In this document: positions 29,600 through 38,795 of the stretch, one piece after another | How positions within the stretch are numbered: position 1 is the stretch's first letter | Layout of the letters: every line of letters begins with the position of its first letter | Origin: Campylobacter troglodytis | GTDB taxonomy: Bacteria; Campylobacterota; Campylobacteria; Campylobacterales; Campylobacteraceae | Reading direction: 5' to 3' | DNA length: 64,000 nt | Assembly (NCBI RefSeq): GCF_006864425.1 | Contig: NZ_QHLI01000003.1 | Coordinates: 1 to 64,000, forward strand | Program-made: the position numbers and the translations under genes | Notes under the pieces: generated by a model | The model's input: only the letters and a program-made list of their open reading frames with translations | Databases searched by the model: none | What the model was told of the DNA's origin: nothing

Positions 29600-29763
29600 C
29601 TCAATTAAACTTAATAGGATTTGCTCTTATCAATTTCAATAAAGTTTAATGAGAATTTGTCCTAATTTTTTTATCTTAATGCTCTTGCTTTTAAATGAAG
29701 GACAAAATTTATATCAGGTTTTATTAAAATTGATAAGAGTAAATCTGCTTAAAATTGGTTAAA
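29600..29763. mobile_element. MITE derived from the IS ends
   Basis: About 164 bp with long inverted ends: the left CAATTAAACTTAATAGGATT and CTCTTATCAATTTCAATAAA are mirrored on the right by TTATTAAAATTGATAAGAG and AAATCTGCTTAAAATTGG. The left part matches the terminus of the relic at 22628. No coding sequence lies inside, so this looks like an internally deleted, non-autonomous derivative. Confidence 0.7.
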
Positions 29764-30767
29764 ACAAATTACAAAAATTCAAACAGTTAAATTCAAGCTA
29801 GCTAAGATAGAACTTGCAAATTTATTTAAGTTTCAGCTAGTTTTGTAAATTCAAATTTGCAAGATAGATAAAGATCTTGTCTAGCAAAGGCTCTTTTCTT
29901 TAAAAAATTCAAGCTTTTTATGGTAAAACAGTTGCTAAGGGTGTTTATTTAAGGACAAGCTCAAAGCTAGACACAAATCACTTAAAGCCCTCTTTTTGCA
30001 AATCTACGACTTAGCCAAACACCTTACTAAAAAAAACTGCACAAAAAATAACTAACTTAAATTACGCAAAAAAAAAAAAAATTCAAAGCAACTTTTTTTA
30101 TAGCTTGAAGCAAAATATAATCAAAATGCCTTGAATTTATATATTGATATATTTTAATTTTGATAATTTATAAATTTTACAAGGCTTAAATTCAAAAATA
30201 AAAGCTCTTTAAATTTTAAAAAATTCACAAGATTAAAATAGTAAATAAGCCCTAATTTTGCTCTTTTTCTCTCGGTTTGCCCTAACAAATCAAAGCTTTG
30301 CGCACTAAAAGACTAACTCAAAGGCTAAAATCGCTTTTCAAGCCCACAAAAAAGCATAAGCTTAATAATCTAAAATCGCCACTCCCTCACTTCACCTCCA
30401 TTTCACCTCCATTTCACCTCCATTTCACCTCCATTTCACCTCCATTTCACCTCCATTTCACCTCCATTTCACCTCCACTATCTTCCCACTTCCACTTCAC
30501 CCCCACTTCATCTCCACCTCCACTGTCCCCCCATTTTATCTCTTTGCAAAATTTCACTTTTCACAAAGTTTTAAAAAAATATTAAACTTAAATAACTTCG
30601 CAAAAATTCAAATAAAAATCTTTAACTTTAATCCTAAATATCATAATTTCATAAATTTTTAAGCTGAAAAATAATACAATACTTGCCTTAATTAAAATCA
30701 AAAAGCTTTCAAAATATCTTTATTGATTTAACATTAAGAATTTTTTAAATCAAAACAAGGAGATCTT
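29764..30767. other. Repeat-rich region upstream of the TonB receptor
   Basis: No convincing gene. It contains a 14-A run at 30068-30081, AT-rich TTGAATTT-type sequence and an 11-bp tandem array at 30388-30475. An open frame across the array (30298-30585) is an artefact of the repeat. AAGGAG precedes the receptor ATG at 30768. Confidence 0.5.
30388..30475. repeat. 11-bp tandem array CATTTCACCTC
   Basis: One variant unit (CACTTCACCTC) is followed by seven identical CATTTCACCTC units from 30399 to 30475, then degenerate C-rich versions to about 30535. The period is close to one helical turn. It ends about 290 bp before the TonB receptor start. Confidence 0.92.
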
Positions 30768-32873
30768 ATGCAAAGGCATAAATTTTCATTAGCAGCTGTA
30801 TTTTTTATGGTTGCGGGGGGGGGGGGGCTAGCCTTTGGCGATGAAACCTACACCCTTGAATCCACAGTTATCTCAGCCTCAGGCTATGAGCAAGAGATCA
30901 AATACGCCCCAGCCTCAACAAGCGTCATCACAGGAGAGGAGCTTTCAAAGATGCCAGTTCGCGATCTAGCAGAAGCCATAGGAGAAATTCCAGGAGTTGA
31001 TCTACACGCTAGCAAGGGCAAGACAGGAGGCTTTAACATCACTATGCGCGGGCTTACAAACTACACCCTCGTGCTTGTGGATGGTAAAAAGGTGTCAACC
31101 ACCTCAAACAACGATCTAGGTCCAAATGGCTTTGGCGAGTTTACCAACACCTTCTTGCCCCCTCTTTCTAGCATAGAAAGGATAGAGGTCATTAGAGGTC
31201 CTATGAGCACGCTTTATGGCTCAGAAGCCCTTGGAGGCGTGATAAATATCATCACAAAAAAGGCTAGTAAAAACTGGCAAACCTCTGTGTCCTTTGATAG
31301 CCTCTTACAAGAGCATAGAGACTATGGAAACGCCTTTAATTTTGGCATCTTTTCAAGGGGACCTCTCATTGAAGATAAGCTTGATGTGCAGCTAAGAGCA
31401 AGGACGGGTTATAGACATCCGGCTGATGTTAGAAATCAAAACGGCACCATTCGCCGCCCTCACGCAGGGGATAATCCAACCAAGGCAAATCTTTATAATT
31501 TTGGAGCAAGATTAAGCTATCTTTTTGATGAGAAAAACACTGTGATAGCAGATGTGGATTTTTCCTATCATCATTATGATAATAGACAGTCTCAGATGGG
31601 AAATAGAACTGTTAGAGAAGCAAACGGTCTGTATACTGGTGGCTATCCTCCAACTGTCATTATGAAAAAGCTAAGTGGGTATTTAGCACATGAGGGAAGG
31701 TATGATGGGCTTAATTTAAACTCAAGCCTAAGCTTTAACGAGTATGCAAATATGGGACGAGAGGTAGTAGCCACTGGAACTAGCAGAGACGGCTCAAATA
31801 GGGATCTAAGAACTAGGGATTATATAGCTGAGAGCAAAGGCGTTTTAGCACTTGGCGAGTATAATACCCTAAGCCTTGGTGCTTCTTATCAATACTCAAC
31901 ATTTAGAGATAGACTTGTAGAAAAGACACATTTTAATAGCTCCTTGCTAGGCGTTTTTGCAGAGGATGAGCTAAATATCTTTAATAAGGTCTTTTTAACC
32001 CTTGGTGCTAGGTATAATTACCACGATACCTTTGGAAGTAATGTAAGCCCTAGAGCTTATGTAGTAGCTGAAATAATGGATAATTTAATGCTAAAAGGAG
32101 GGGTTAGCACAGGCTTCAAGGCACCTCCTCCAAATAGACTAACCCCAGGAAACTACAACCTCTCAGGGCAAGGAACCACCTATGTATATGGAAATCCTAA
32201 GTTAAAAGAGGAAACTAGCATCAATTACGAGTTAGGCTTTACTTATGACAGCAACTTTCTTACTCACTCAGTAACGGGATTTTACACAGTCTTTGACAAC
32301 AAGCTTTCATCTCAATCAGTAGCCCAAGGCACAACAGTGCCAAATACCAGCGTCTTGTGTGCTACAAATGAAATTTGCTCGCAGGCTATAAATCTTGGCA
32401 AGGTTGAATACAGAGGCTTTGAGGTAGGAAGCACCCTAAGACCTATTGATAATCTAGCCTTTAATCTATCTTATACCTATCTTGATAGCAAGGTTAAAAA
32501 GGATCAAAACGGAGTAAATGTAGGAAAGCCAGAAGCTGGCTCTTTAAAGCACAACATCATCACAAAGGCTAGCTATAAAATAGCAAGTATTAGTCCTTGG
32601 ATCAAGGGTGAGTGGCAGCTTGGCAGATACAGAGGAAGTAGTCAAACTCCTGGAACAACTGATCTTTTTAGAGGCTCTCGTTATTATGGGGATGTATTCT
32701 TAGCCTCTGTGGGTGTGGGATATGAGCTAAATAAGAACTGGAATTTTAACCTAGCAGTTTATAATGTGCTTGATAAGAACTTTGTAAAGGAATTTGATAC
32801 ACCTACAAATGGGCATTATAATAGAATAGAAGAAAGAAGGCGCTATTATATTTCTGTAAATGGAAGCTTTTAA
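30768..32873 (+). CDS. TonB-dependent outer-membrane receptor (CfrA/CirA-like), phase-variable, ON
   Basis: 701 residues. A signal peptide is interrupted by four Gly codons from a 13-G run. The plug domain has SVITGEELSKMPVRDLAEAI, ITMRGLTNYTLVLVDGKKVS and SSIERIEVIRGPMSTLYGSE ALGGVINIITKK. A 22-strand barrel ends in ...RRRYYISVNGSF with a terminal Phe. The plug and barrel resemble catecholate siderophore receptors such as CfrA, so iron uptake is likely. At 13 G the frame is open; 12 or 14 would stop it early. No neighbouring transport genes. Confidence 0.92.
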   Translation: MQRHKFSLAAVFFMVAGGGGLAFGDETYTLESTVISASGYEQEIKYAPASTSVITGEELSKMPVRDLAEAIGEIPGVDLHASKGKTGGFNITMRGLTNYTLVLVDGKKVSTTSNNDLGPNGFGEFTNTFLPPLSSIERIEVIRGPMSTLYGSEALGGVINIITKKASKNWQTSVSFDSLLQEHRDYGNAFNFGIFSRGPLIEDKLDVQLRARTGYRHPADVRNQNGTIRRPHAGDNPTKANLYNFGARLSYLFDEKNTVIADVDFSYHHYDNRQSQMGNRTVREANGLYTGGYPPTVIMKKLSGYLAHEGRYDGLNLNSSLSFNEYANMGREVVATGTSRDGSNRDLRTRDYIAESKGVLALGEYNTLSLGASYQYSTFRDRLVEKTHFNSSLLGVFAEDELNIFNKVFLTLGARYNYHDTFGSNVSPRAYVVAEIMDNLMLKGGVSTGFKAPPPNRLTPGNYNLSGQGTTYVYGNPKLKEETSINYELGFTYDSNFLTHSVTGFYTVFDNKLSSQSVAQGTTVPNTSVLCATNEICSQAINLGKVEYRGFEVGSTLRPIDNLAFNLSYTYLDSKVKKDQNGVNVGKPEAGSLKHNIITKASYKIASISPWIKGEWQLGRYRGSSQTPGTTDLFRGSRYYGDVFLASVGVGYELNKNWNFNLAVYNVLDKNFVKEFDTPTNGHYNRIEERRRYYISVNGSF
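30815..30827 (+). repeat. Poly-G tract (13 G) in the receptor signal sequence
   Basis: Thirteen G between TTGC and CTAGCC encode Ala-Gly-Gly-Gly-Gly in the signal peptide. The tract is in frame now. One-base slippage would truncate the protein within its first residues, a typical on/off switch for a surface receptor. Confidence 0.92.
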
Positions 32874-33634
32874 GGCTTGAAGGGCTTTGAGCTTTAAATT
32901 TAAAGCAAGGTTTCAAGGCTTGGCTAGATTTAAGGGCTTGGTGAATTTAAGTTTTGAATTTAAGCTTGGTTTGTAAGCTTTAATGTTTCGATTTTTAAAA
33001 TAAGATCAAGCCTTTGGCTGGATTTAAGCCTTGAATTTAAATTTTAAGTCTCTTAAATTTAAAAAAAAAAATTCAATGCCTTTAGGTTTTAAATTTAAAG
33101 CAAAGCTTCAAGGCTTGGCTTGAATTTAAACTGTGATTTTAAGCTTGAATTTAAGCTTTTAGCTTTCAAGTTTTAGAGCTTAAATTTAAAGAATTCACAC
33201 AGTTGTGTTGTAAGTTTAAGCAAGTAAATTTAAGCCTTGATTTAAGTTAAGCTTGAATTTAAACTTAGTTTTTAAGCTTTAATGTTTAAATTTTTAAAAT
33301 AAGATCAGGCCTTTGGCTAAATTTAAGGGGCTTACTTGAATTTAAATTTTAAGTCTCTTAAATTTAAAAAAATTCAAGGCTTTGGGTTTTAAATTTTTTG
33401 AGTCTTGAATTTAAAAAAGTTTCAAGCCCTTGGATAGATTTAAAGGCTTGGCTTGAATTTGCTTAAGCCTTTGATTTAAGCTGTTTTGTTTAAATTTACG
33501 AAATTCAAGCCCTTGACGAAGTTCAAACTCAGTTTAGCCTTTGAGCTGTGTTTATCTTAGGTGTTTTGAAATTTAAGCTAAATATAAAAAGAATTTTTTT
33601 CTTTCATAACACGCTCAAATGCTTTTTCAAATCC
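32874..33634. repeat. Degenerate TTGAATTTAAGC-type repeat field
   Basis: Some 700 bp are built from many imperfect copies of TTGAATTTAAGC and AAATTTAAGCCTTGAATTTA, often arranged as CTTGAATTT/AAATTCAAG palindromes. No gene seen. Similar fields recur at 49628-50336 and 55405-56111. One segment (GGCTTGGCTTGAATTTAAAC) recurs several times with small changes. Confidence 0.6.
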
Positions 33635-33661
33635 AAAGAGTGCTATCTTGGCACTCTTTTT
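33635..33661 (+). terminator. Rho-independent terminator
   Basis: AAAGAGTGC pairs with GCACTCTTT around a 7-nt loop and runs into TTTTT. It stands 760 bp after the TonB receptor stop, with no gene in between, so it could end a long 3' UTR or an unannotated small RNA. Confidence 0.75.
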
Positions 33662-34122
33662 ATCTTAAAGCCCTAATGAAAAACTAAAACTGTGAATTTT
33701 AATGAGTTGCTTTTAAAAACACTTTGGGCATTTCCTCTCTTTTAATTTTCCTACAAGCTGGGCAAATTCAAGGTCTATTTATAAACTACAAAGCTTTAAA
33801 TAACTTGCAAATTACAAGCCAAAGCCTAAATTTACTTAAATTCACAAAAATTCAAAAAAGCTTGTTTTGATAATCTTGCTTTGCAAAATGAACAATTTAA
33901 AAAGCAAGGTTCTTTTGCGAAAGTCTTTTTATGATTTTAAATTCAACTGTGCTGAATTTTTACTTAAATTCAATGTCTAGTATGAGGCATTTCAATGTTT
34001 TTTTGACAAAGCTTTTTTTACAAAAGATCCATGAAATTTTAAGTTTGCTTTGAATTTAAAGAATTTTCAGCCTTGGAATGCTTTTTGCTTTTAAATTCAA
34101 AGTTTAAAAAGAGGAGCAAAAG
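33662..34122. other. Intergenic region, nothing recognised
   Basis: AT-rich with scattered AAATTCAA motifs. GAGGAGC precedes the ATG at 34123. No gene or RNA structure recognised. Confidence 0.4.
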
Positions 34123-34497
34123 ATGAAAGCTTTTACGCAAAAATATGATTTTAAAGGCACAAATGCAGCCTTTGATAAAAATGACAAGGAGTATATAAAA
34201 GCCTTATTAAGTAGCGATGAAACACCTGTGATTCCAAGCTCTAAGGAGTATCAAGAAGCTGTAAAAAGCATAGCCCATCTTATGAAAAAGCTTACTGACT
34301 TTGCTTATAAGAAGACAAAGGACAGTGAATTAGCCCACGATCTAATGATGATGGGTGGGTATAATTTCTCCACAAAGCCCCTTTGGAGTGAGGCTCAGGG
34401 CTTTTTTGAGTATGCTAACAAGAAATTTAACAATCTCCCTCAAGCTGAGATCTACAAAAACATAGCCATTATGAAAAATTACACCCAAACGCATTAA
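34123..34497 (+). CDS. Hypothetical protein
   Basis: 124 residues, starting MKAFTQKYDFKGTNAAFDKN behind AAAGAGGAGC. It is mostly helical, with no signal peptide or membrane segment; LMKKLTDFAYKKTKDSELAH and LWSEAQGFFEYANKKFNNLP look like paired helices. I do not recognise the family. The strong ribosome site, even composition and sensible start argue for a real gene, isolated between two repeat fields. Confidence 0.65.
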   Translation: MKAFTQKYDFKGTNAAFDKNDKEYIKALLSSDETPVIPSSKEYQEAVKSIAHLMKKLTDFAYKKTKDSELAHDLMMMGGYNFSTKPLWSEAQGFFEYANKKFNNLPQAEIYKNIAIMKNYTQTH

Positions 34498-34787
34498 ATT
34501 AAAGCCTTGTTTAAATTCACAAGGCTGTGCTTGTTAAGCCTTTTACTGCTTAAGCATTCTTAGAATTTTAATCTGCAAAAATTATATCTCTTGGTGGCAT
34601 CTATTAGAACTTAAATTTTAGGCTAAAAAGCCCCTTTTTTAAACAAGCTTAAATGAATTTAAGAGCTATCTTGCCAAATTTAGCCTTTAAATTTAAGATT
34701 AATTTAAATTCAAGCTTATTTTTTTACAAGAAACAAAGTCGAATTAAACTATTAAAAATACATAGTTCTTTTATAAAAATTAGAATT
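34498..34787. other. Intergenic region
   Basis: AT-rich with AAATTTAAG-type motifs. No gene recognised. Confidence 0.35.
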
Positions 34788-35102
34788 TGTCATACTAAGC
34801 AAAAGTATCTCACAATAACGCAAACTTTGTCATACTGAGCGAAAGTGTCTCAAAATAACGCAAACTTTATCATACCAAGCGTGTGCTAAGTATCTCAACT
34901 TGTGTCTTGCCATACTGGTCTTTCACAAAAAGCTAAGTATCTTAAACTTTGTCATACTAAGCGTGTGCTAAGTATCTCAAAGAGAAAGAGATATTTCGCT
35001 TTCTGCGAAAGCTCAATATGACAATGCAAGAGATTTTTCGCTTTGTGCTTTGCATTCGGCTCAAAATGACAAAATTCTTGTCATACCAAGCGAAAGATCT
35101 CA
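34788..35102. repeat. Cluster of dispersed repeats GTCATACTGAGCGAAAGTAT
   Basis: Eight imperfect copies: six in one orientation (34788, 34831, 34869, 34909, 34951 and 35080 region) and two inverted (34987-35022 and 35030-35071). Each begins GTCAT-A-C and ends AGTATCTCA or GATCTCA, and some have a GTGTGCTA insertion in the loop. The same family occurs at 18612, inside fmt and at 57968-58250. Confidence 0.8.
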
Positions 35103-35361
35103 CAAAAATATATCTTTGTTGCGCCTACTCCTTGTAGCCACCTAACTCCTTATAGCCACCTAATAGTTTTCTTGCGAAAATTCAAAAATACAAGGCCTTG
35201 TTGTAAGATTAACACTTTTTAAAAAAGAAGCTTTTAAAGCTATCTTGCCAAATTTAACCTTTAAATTTAAAATTAATTTAAGCTTAACTTTTGGCAAAAA
35301 ACAAAGGCAAATTGAGACATTAAAATACACTAAAAACAGCTAAAATTTAAGAAAACTTTGC
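35103..35361. other. Intergenic region upstream of rpsF
   Basis: AT-rich, no gene seen. A short direct repeat (CTCCTTGTAGCCACCTAA and CTCCTTATAGCCACCTAA) lies at about 35128-35162. Confidence 0.4.
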
Positions 35362-35423
35362 TATAATTTGCTTTTTAAAATCCTTGCCTATGAAGATAGG
35401 CTATATATCCATAAGGAGAAGAT
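35362..35423 (+). promoter_or_regulatory. rpsF promoter -10 box and leader hairpin
   Basis: TATAAT at 35362-35367 follows a T-rich stretch, as in Campylobacter sigma70 promoters. The leader holds GCCTAT-GAAG-ATAGGC (about 35386-35401) just before AAGGAGAAG. Since S6/S18 autoregulate through a leader hairpin in many bacteria, this stem is a candidate site, though I do not see the known loop consensus. Confidence 0.5.
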
Positions 35424-35798
35424 ATGAGACATTATGAGGTTTTATTTATACTAAAACCCACGCTCACAGAAGAGGAGCTAAGTGCTAAGGTGGATTTTGT
35501 CAAAGAGATCCTTACAAAAAATGAGGGGCTAATCGAAACTGTAGTGCCTATGGGGACGCGAAAGCTTGCTTATACTATCAAAAAATACGAAAGAGGGACA
35601 TATTTTGTCATCTACTTTAAATCCCCACCTACTCTTATCGCAGAGCTACAAAGGGTGCTAGGCATCACAGAAGAAATCATCCGCTATCTCATAGTAAAAT
35701 ATGAAAGCAAAAAGGAGATTGTAGCTTGGGAAAAGCTAAGTAAGGGCATAAAGCAGGCTAAAAAAGAGATAAAGCCTCTAGAAGCACCTGAAATTTAA
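35424..35798 (+). CDS. rpsF: 30S ribosomal protein S6
   Basis: 124 residues: [20 protein letters not shown] at the start, [20 protein letters not shown] in the middle and [16 protein letters not shown] late. It binds S18 and 16S rRNA in the small subunit platform. First gene of rpsF-ssb-rpsR, 10 bp before ssb. Confidence 0.97.
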   Translation: MRHYEVLFILKPTLTEEELSAKVDFVKEILTKNEGLIETVVPMGTRKLAYTIKKYERGTYFVIYFKSPPTLIAELQRVLGITEEIIRYLIVKYESKKEIVAWEKLSKGIKQAKKEIKPLEAPEI

Positions 35799-35808
35799 GG
35801 ATAAAACA

Positions 35809-36360
35809 ATGTTTAACAAAGTTGTTTTGGTTGGCAACCTCACAAGAGACATAGAGATGCGTTATGCACCATCAGGTACGGCTATAGGTGCGACAGGCAT
35901 TGCCGTTACACGCAAGATGACCGTAAATGGCGAAAAACGCGAGGAAACCTGCTTTGTAGATATCACCTTTTGGGGACGAACAGCAGAGGTGGCAAATCAA
36001 TATTTATCCAAGGGTAGCAAGGTACTTATAGAGGGTCGTTTGCGTTTTGAGCAATGGAATGATCAAAACGGACAAACTAGATCAAAACACACCGTATCCG
36101 TAGAAAATATGGAAATGCTAGGATCAAGCCCAAATAGTCAAAACCCAGCTCAAAATCTAAGCTACAATCAAGGCCAAGGAGGCTATAATCAAAACTACAA
36201 TCAAACAAAAACAATGAGTGGGGATCCCTACTCAAATCAGTCTGTAAATCAGTCCGCAAAGCAGGCTCAAAAACCAGCCCAACAGCCTCCACAACAAGAA
36301 AAGCTAAGAGAGATCGATGTAGATAATTTCGAAGCTGACGACTCAGAATTACCATTTTGA
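35809..36360 (+). CDS. ssb: Single-stranded DNA-binding protein
   Basis: 183 residues. The OB fold has [40 protein letters not shown] and [20 protein letters not shown] Gln/Asn-rich linker leads to the acidic protein-interaction tail DDSELPF. It protects ssDNA in replication and repair. It lies between rpsF and rpsR, the common arrangement. Confidence 0.97.
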   Translation: MFNKVVLVGNLTRDIEMRYAPSGTAIGATGIAVTRKMTVNGEKREETCFVDITFWGRTAEVANQYLSKGSKVLIEGRLRFEQWNDQNGQTRSKHTVSVENMEMLGSSPNSQNPAQNLSYNQGQGGYNQNYNQTKTMSGDPYSNQSVNQSAKQAQKPAQQPPQQEKLREIDVDNFEADDSELPF

Positions 36361-36371
36361 AAGGAAAAATT

Positions 36372-36632
36372 ATGGCAGAAAAAAGAAAATACTCACGCAA
36401 ATACTGCAAATACACAGAAGCAAAGGTAGAATTTATAGACTACAAGGACACAGCCTTGCTTAAATACGCTTTGAGCGAAAGATTTAAGATCATGCCAAGG
36501 CGCCTTACAGGCACAAGCAAAAAGTATCAAGAAATGGTCGAGGTGGCCATAAAAAGAGCAAGACAGGTGGCCTTAATCCCCTACATAGTAGATAGGAAAA
36601 ATGTAGTAAATAACCCCTTTGACGGACTTTAA
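36372..36632 (+). CDS. rpsR: 30S ribosomal protein S18
   Basis: 86 residues from the ATG at 36372 ([20 protein letters not shown]), preceded by AAAGGAAAA. The start at 36357 would overlap ssb and lacks a site of its own. [20 protein letters not shown] and [13 protein letters not shown] are typical. It partners S6 on the 30S platform. Last gene of the operon. Confidence 0.96.
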   Translation: MAEKRKYSRKYCKYTEAKVEFIDYKDTALLKYALSERFKIMPRRLTGTSKKYQEMVEVAIKRARQVALIPYIVDRKNVVNNPFDGL

Positions 36633-36890
36633 AGAATTAAATTCAAGCTTTTCATAAGGACACTTTGAATTTTGTGTATTTTTGGATAAAAAGCTTAGAA
36701 ATTCACTAGGCTATGTGAGCTTTAAGGCTTTTTATCTTTTAGCACACAAAGATGGCAAGGTTATTTTTAAGAATGACAAAATCAAAGTTTGTCAGCTTAA
36801 TACTTTTTAAAAAAGTTTGCTTTTGTCTAAATTTAAGCCCTATTTTAGATCTTAGATGCTTAAAGTGGGAGTTTTACTTATAAATTTTTG
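36633..36890. other. Intergenic region after rpsR
   Basis: AT-rich, no gene seen. It runs into the IS relic beginning at about 36891. Confidence 0.35.
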
Positions 36891-37804
36891 CTCAAGATAC
36901 TTTAATAGGATTTTGGCTTATCAATTTTAATAAATTTTGATGAGAATATTGCCTTAAATTTTTCGTCTTAACTCTGTTTCTTTTAAATGAAGGATAAAAT
37001 TTTCTTTTTTTGTGCTTCTAAATTTAGCTAAACGAAACTTTGCAAATCCCCCTCTGCTTGCAGTTGCAAGAGGCTTAACGAAGTAAAAAAGTTCTTTATT
37101 TCGTTATGTGGTTTTGTCCCTTTGCAAACCCGTTTGCACTATGCTTTACTCTGTAACTTGCCTTTGCTCCTTCTTGCAAAGTTGCAATCCTTGCGAAGCA
37201 AAAAATCAACCAAACCATCATAGGCTTTGAATCTTTCTTGTAAATCTCACTTTATTCAAGCTTTGCAAAGTCCTTTATAATAGACAATAGCTCTTTGGCA
37301 GAGCAGTGTTTGAGCATATAAACGCTAAGCTAGCGTTTTAATAAACCTTTTGCTTACAGTTGCAAGAGGCTTAACGAAATAAAGACATAGGTGTATTCTT
37401 ACCAGTTCCATGTCCCATTTTTTCCACAAACTCTTTTTGCACATTCTGTTCGAAGTTGCAAGACGAAACGAAACAAAAAATAACTCTCACCATCTTCAAT
37501 CTCACCACTCATTTTGCTAATTTTTCACACTCTTTAAGGGTTAAAAGCTTGTTGCACTATTCTATTAACACAAGGGCGAGAAACCTTGCACAAAACAGCG
37601 ATTTTGCTTACGCAAATATCAGCACAAAAGCACTCCAAAATTTGTCTAAATTTACGCTCAGAAATGTGCGATAAAAATATATACTTGTTTAACATCGATT
37701 TTACCAACATTTCAGCCGTAATTACATCAGCTAAAAGTATCAATCGCCAAATTTATATATTTATACTTTAAAACCATCTTGTATCAAATTAAAGTATCTT
37801 GAGT
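36891..37804 (-). mobile_element. Chimeric IS1595-type relic with nested second IS end
   Basis: The outer ends match: CTCAAGATACTTTAAT on the left and ATTAAAGTATCTTGAG on the right. About 55 bp inside the right end, at 37748, lies a second terminus, AGCTAAAAGTATCAATCGCC, that belongs to the other IS type (28648 copy). The N-terminal transposase region (MLNKYIFLSHISERKFRQIL) also belongs to that type. Mini-repeats are at S5 (about 37045-37090), S4 (37170-37207), S3 (37350-37388) and S2 (37445-37478); S1 is empty. Confidence 0.75.
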
Positions 37805-38292
37805 CTAAATTTTAAGTATGTTTTTAAAAGCTAGTTTTAAAACTTTAATTTTACAGTTAAAACAAAGTGCTTTTAAGCCTAACTTTAAGGGCTGAATTTT
37901 AGATGTGCTGTGAAAAACTGATATAAACTTTTGTAAGATTAAATTTTAGCCAAGGAACTAAATTGAACGACAAAACTAGCCTAAGTTTAAGCTTTAAATT
38001 TAAGGAATTAAAATATCGATTCTACAACACGCTATTCTCATTTTGCCAAAGAAACTAGGCTTTTAGTTTTTGCAAAAATAAAAATTCACACCCTTGTCAT
38101 TTTTAAGTTTATAAAACAAAGAGGCTTTATTTGATTATTTCGCATTTTGCCTTGTATGACAAAAATTCAAAGGCTTTTGTGAATTTTCTTTTGTGTTGCC
38201 ATTTTAAAGCTTACAAGAGTAAGGCGAAAAATTTGTATTGATACACTTTGCATTCCAGAATATAAATAAGTATTTTAAGATACTTATCATAA
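37805..38292. other. Intergenic region between two IS relics
   Basis: AT-rich with AAATTTAAGG-type motifs. No gene recognised. Confidence 0.35.
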
Positions 38293-38683
38293 GGCTCAAG
38301 ACAACTTAAGCGGATTAGAACTCATCATTTTTAACAAGATTTTATACAAAGCTTGATCTTGAATTTTCGTCTTAACTTAGTTTCTTTTAAGTGAAACAAG
38401 AAATTTGCTTTTGCCTTTAAATTTAGCAAGTCTATGTTTAGCAAAGCTCTAGAAATTCACAATTTTATTTATGTGATTCTTAGCTAAACTCATTTTTGGA
38501 ATGTTTTACCCTAAATGTTCTTTAGTACCTTCTTGCAAAGTTGCAAGTGTAAGGATGCAAAAAAATACTTCAAAATCTCTTTAAATTTAGCCTCTGAAAT
38601 TCTGAAACGATTGATATACTTGTTTTTCATCTTATAAATCATAACTTGAAACTTCTTTATGTGAGCTTAAGTTTAAGAGAGCC
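38293..38683 (-). mobile_element. Short IS1595-type relic, internal deletion at a mini-repeat
   Basis: GGCTCAAGACAACTTAAGC at 38293 is the left terminus also seen at 58791; GCTTAAGTTTAAGAGAGCC at 38683 is the right one. Only 391 bp remain. Sequence from the S4 side (GTACCTTCTTGCAAAGTTGC) passes through one mini-repeat (about 38530-38567) directly into the S1 side (AAAATACTTCAAAATCTC). The roughly 450 bp between S4 and S1 is missing. Confidence 0.8.
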
Positions 38684-38795
38684 AATCTTTTTTTAGGCTC
38701 TAAGATTTGCCAATAGTGCTTAAGTGTTTTTTATTAAAAAGCACTGTGGCAAAAGCCTTTTGAATTTAAATTTTTTTCGCACAAGGCTAAAATCC

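Noticed and set aside
30068-30081. A14 run as a switch
   Set aside because: Far from any supported gene start (about 690 bp) and within AT-rich sequence where long A-runs are expected.
30298-30585. 95-residue frame with HFTSISPPFHL repeats
   Set aside because: The protein repeat is only the translation of an 11-bp DNA array, which cycles through all frames; no ribosome site and no coding bias.
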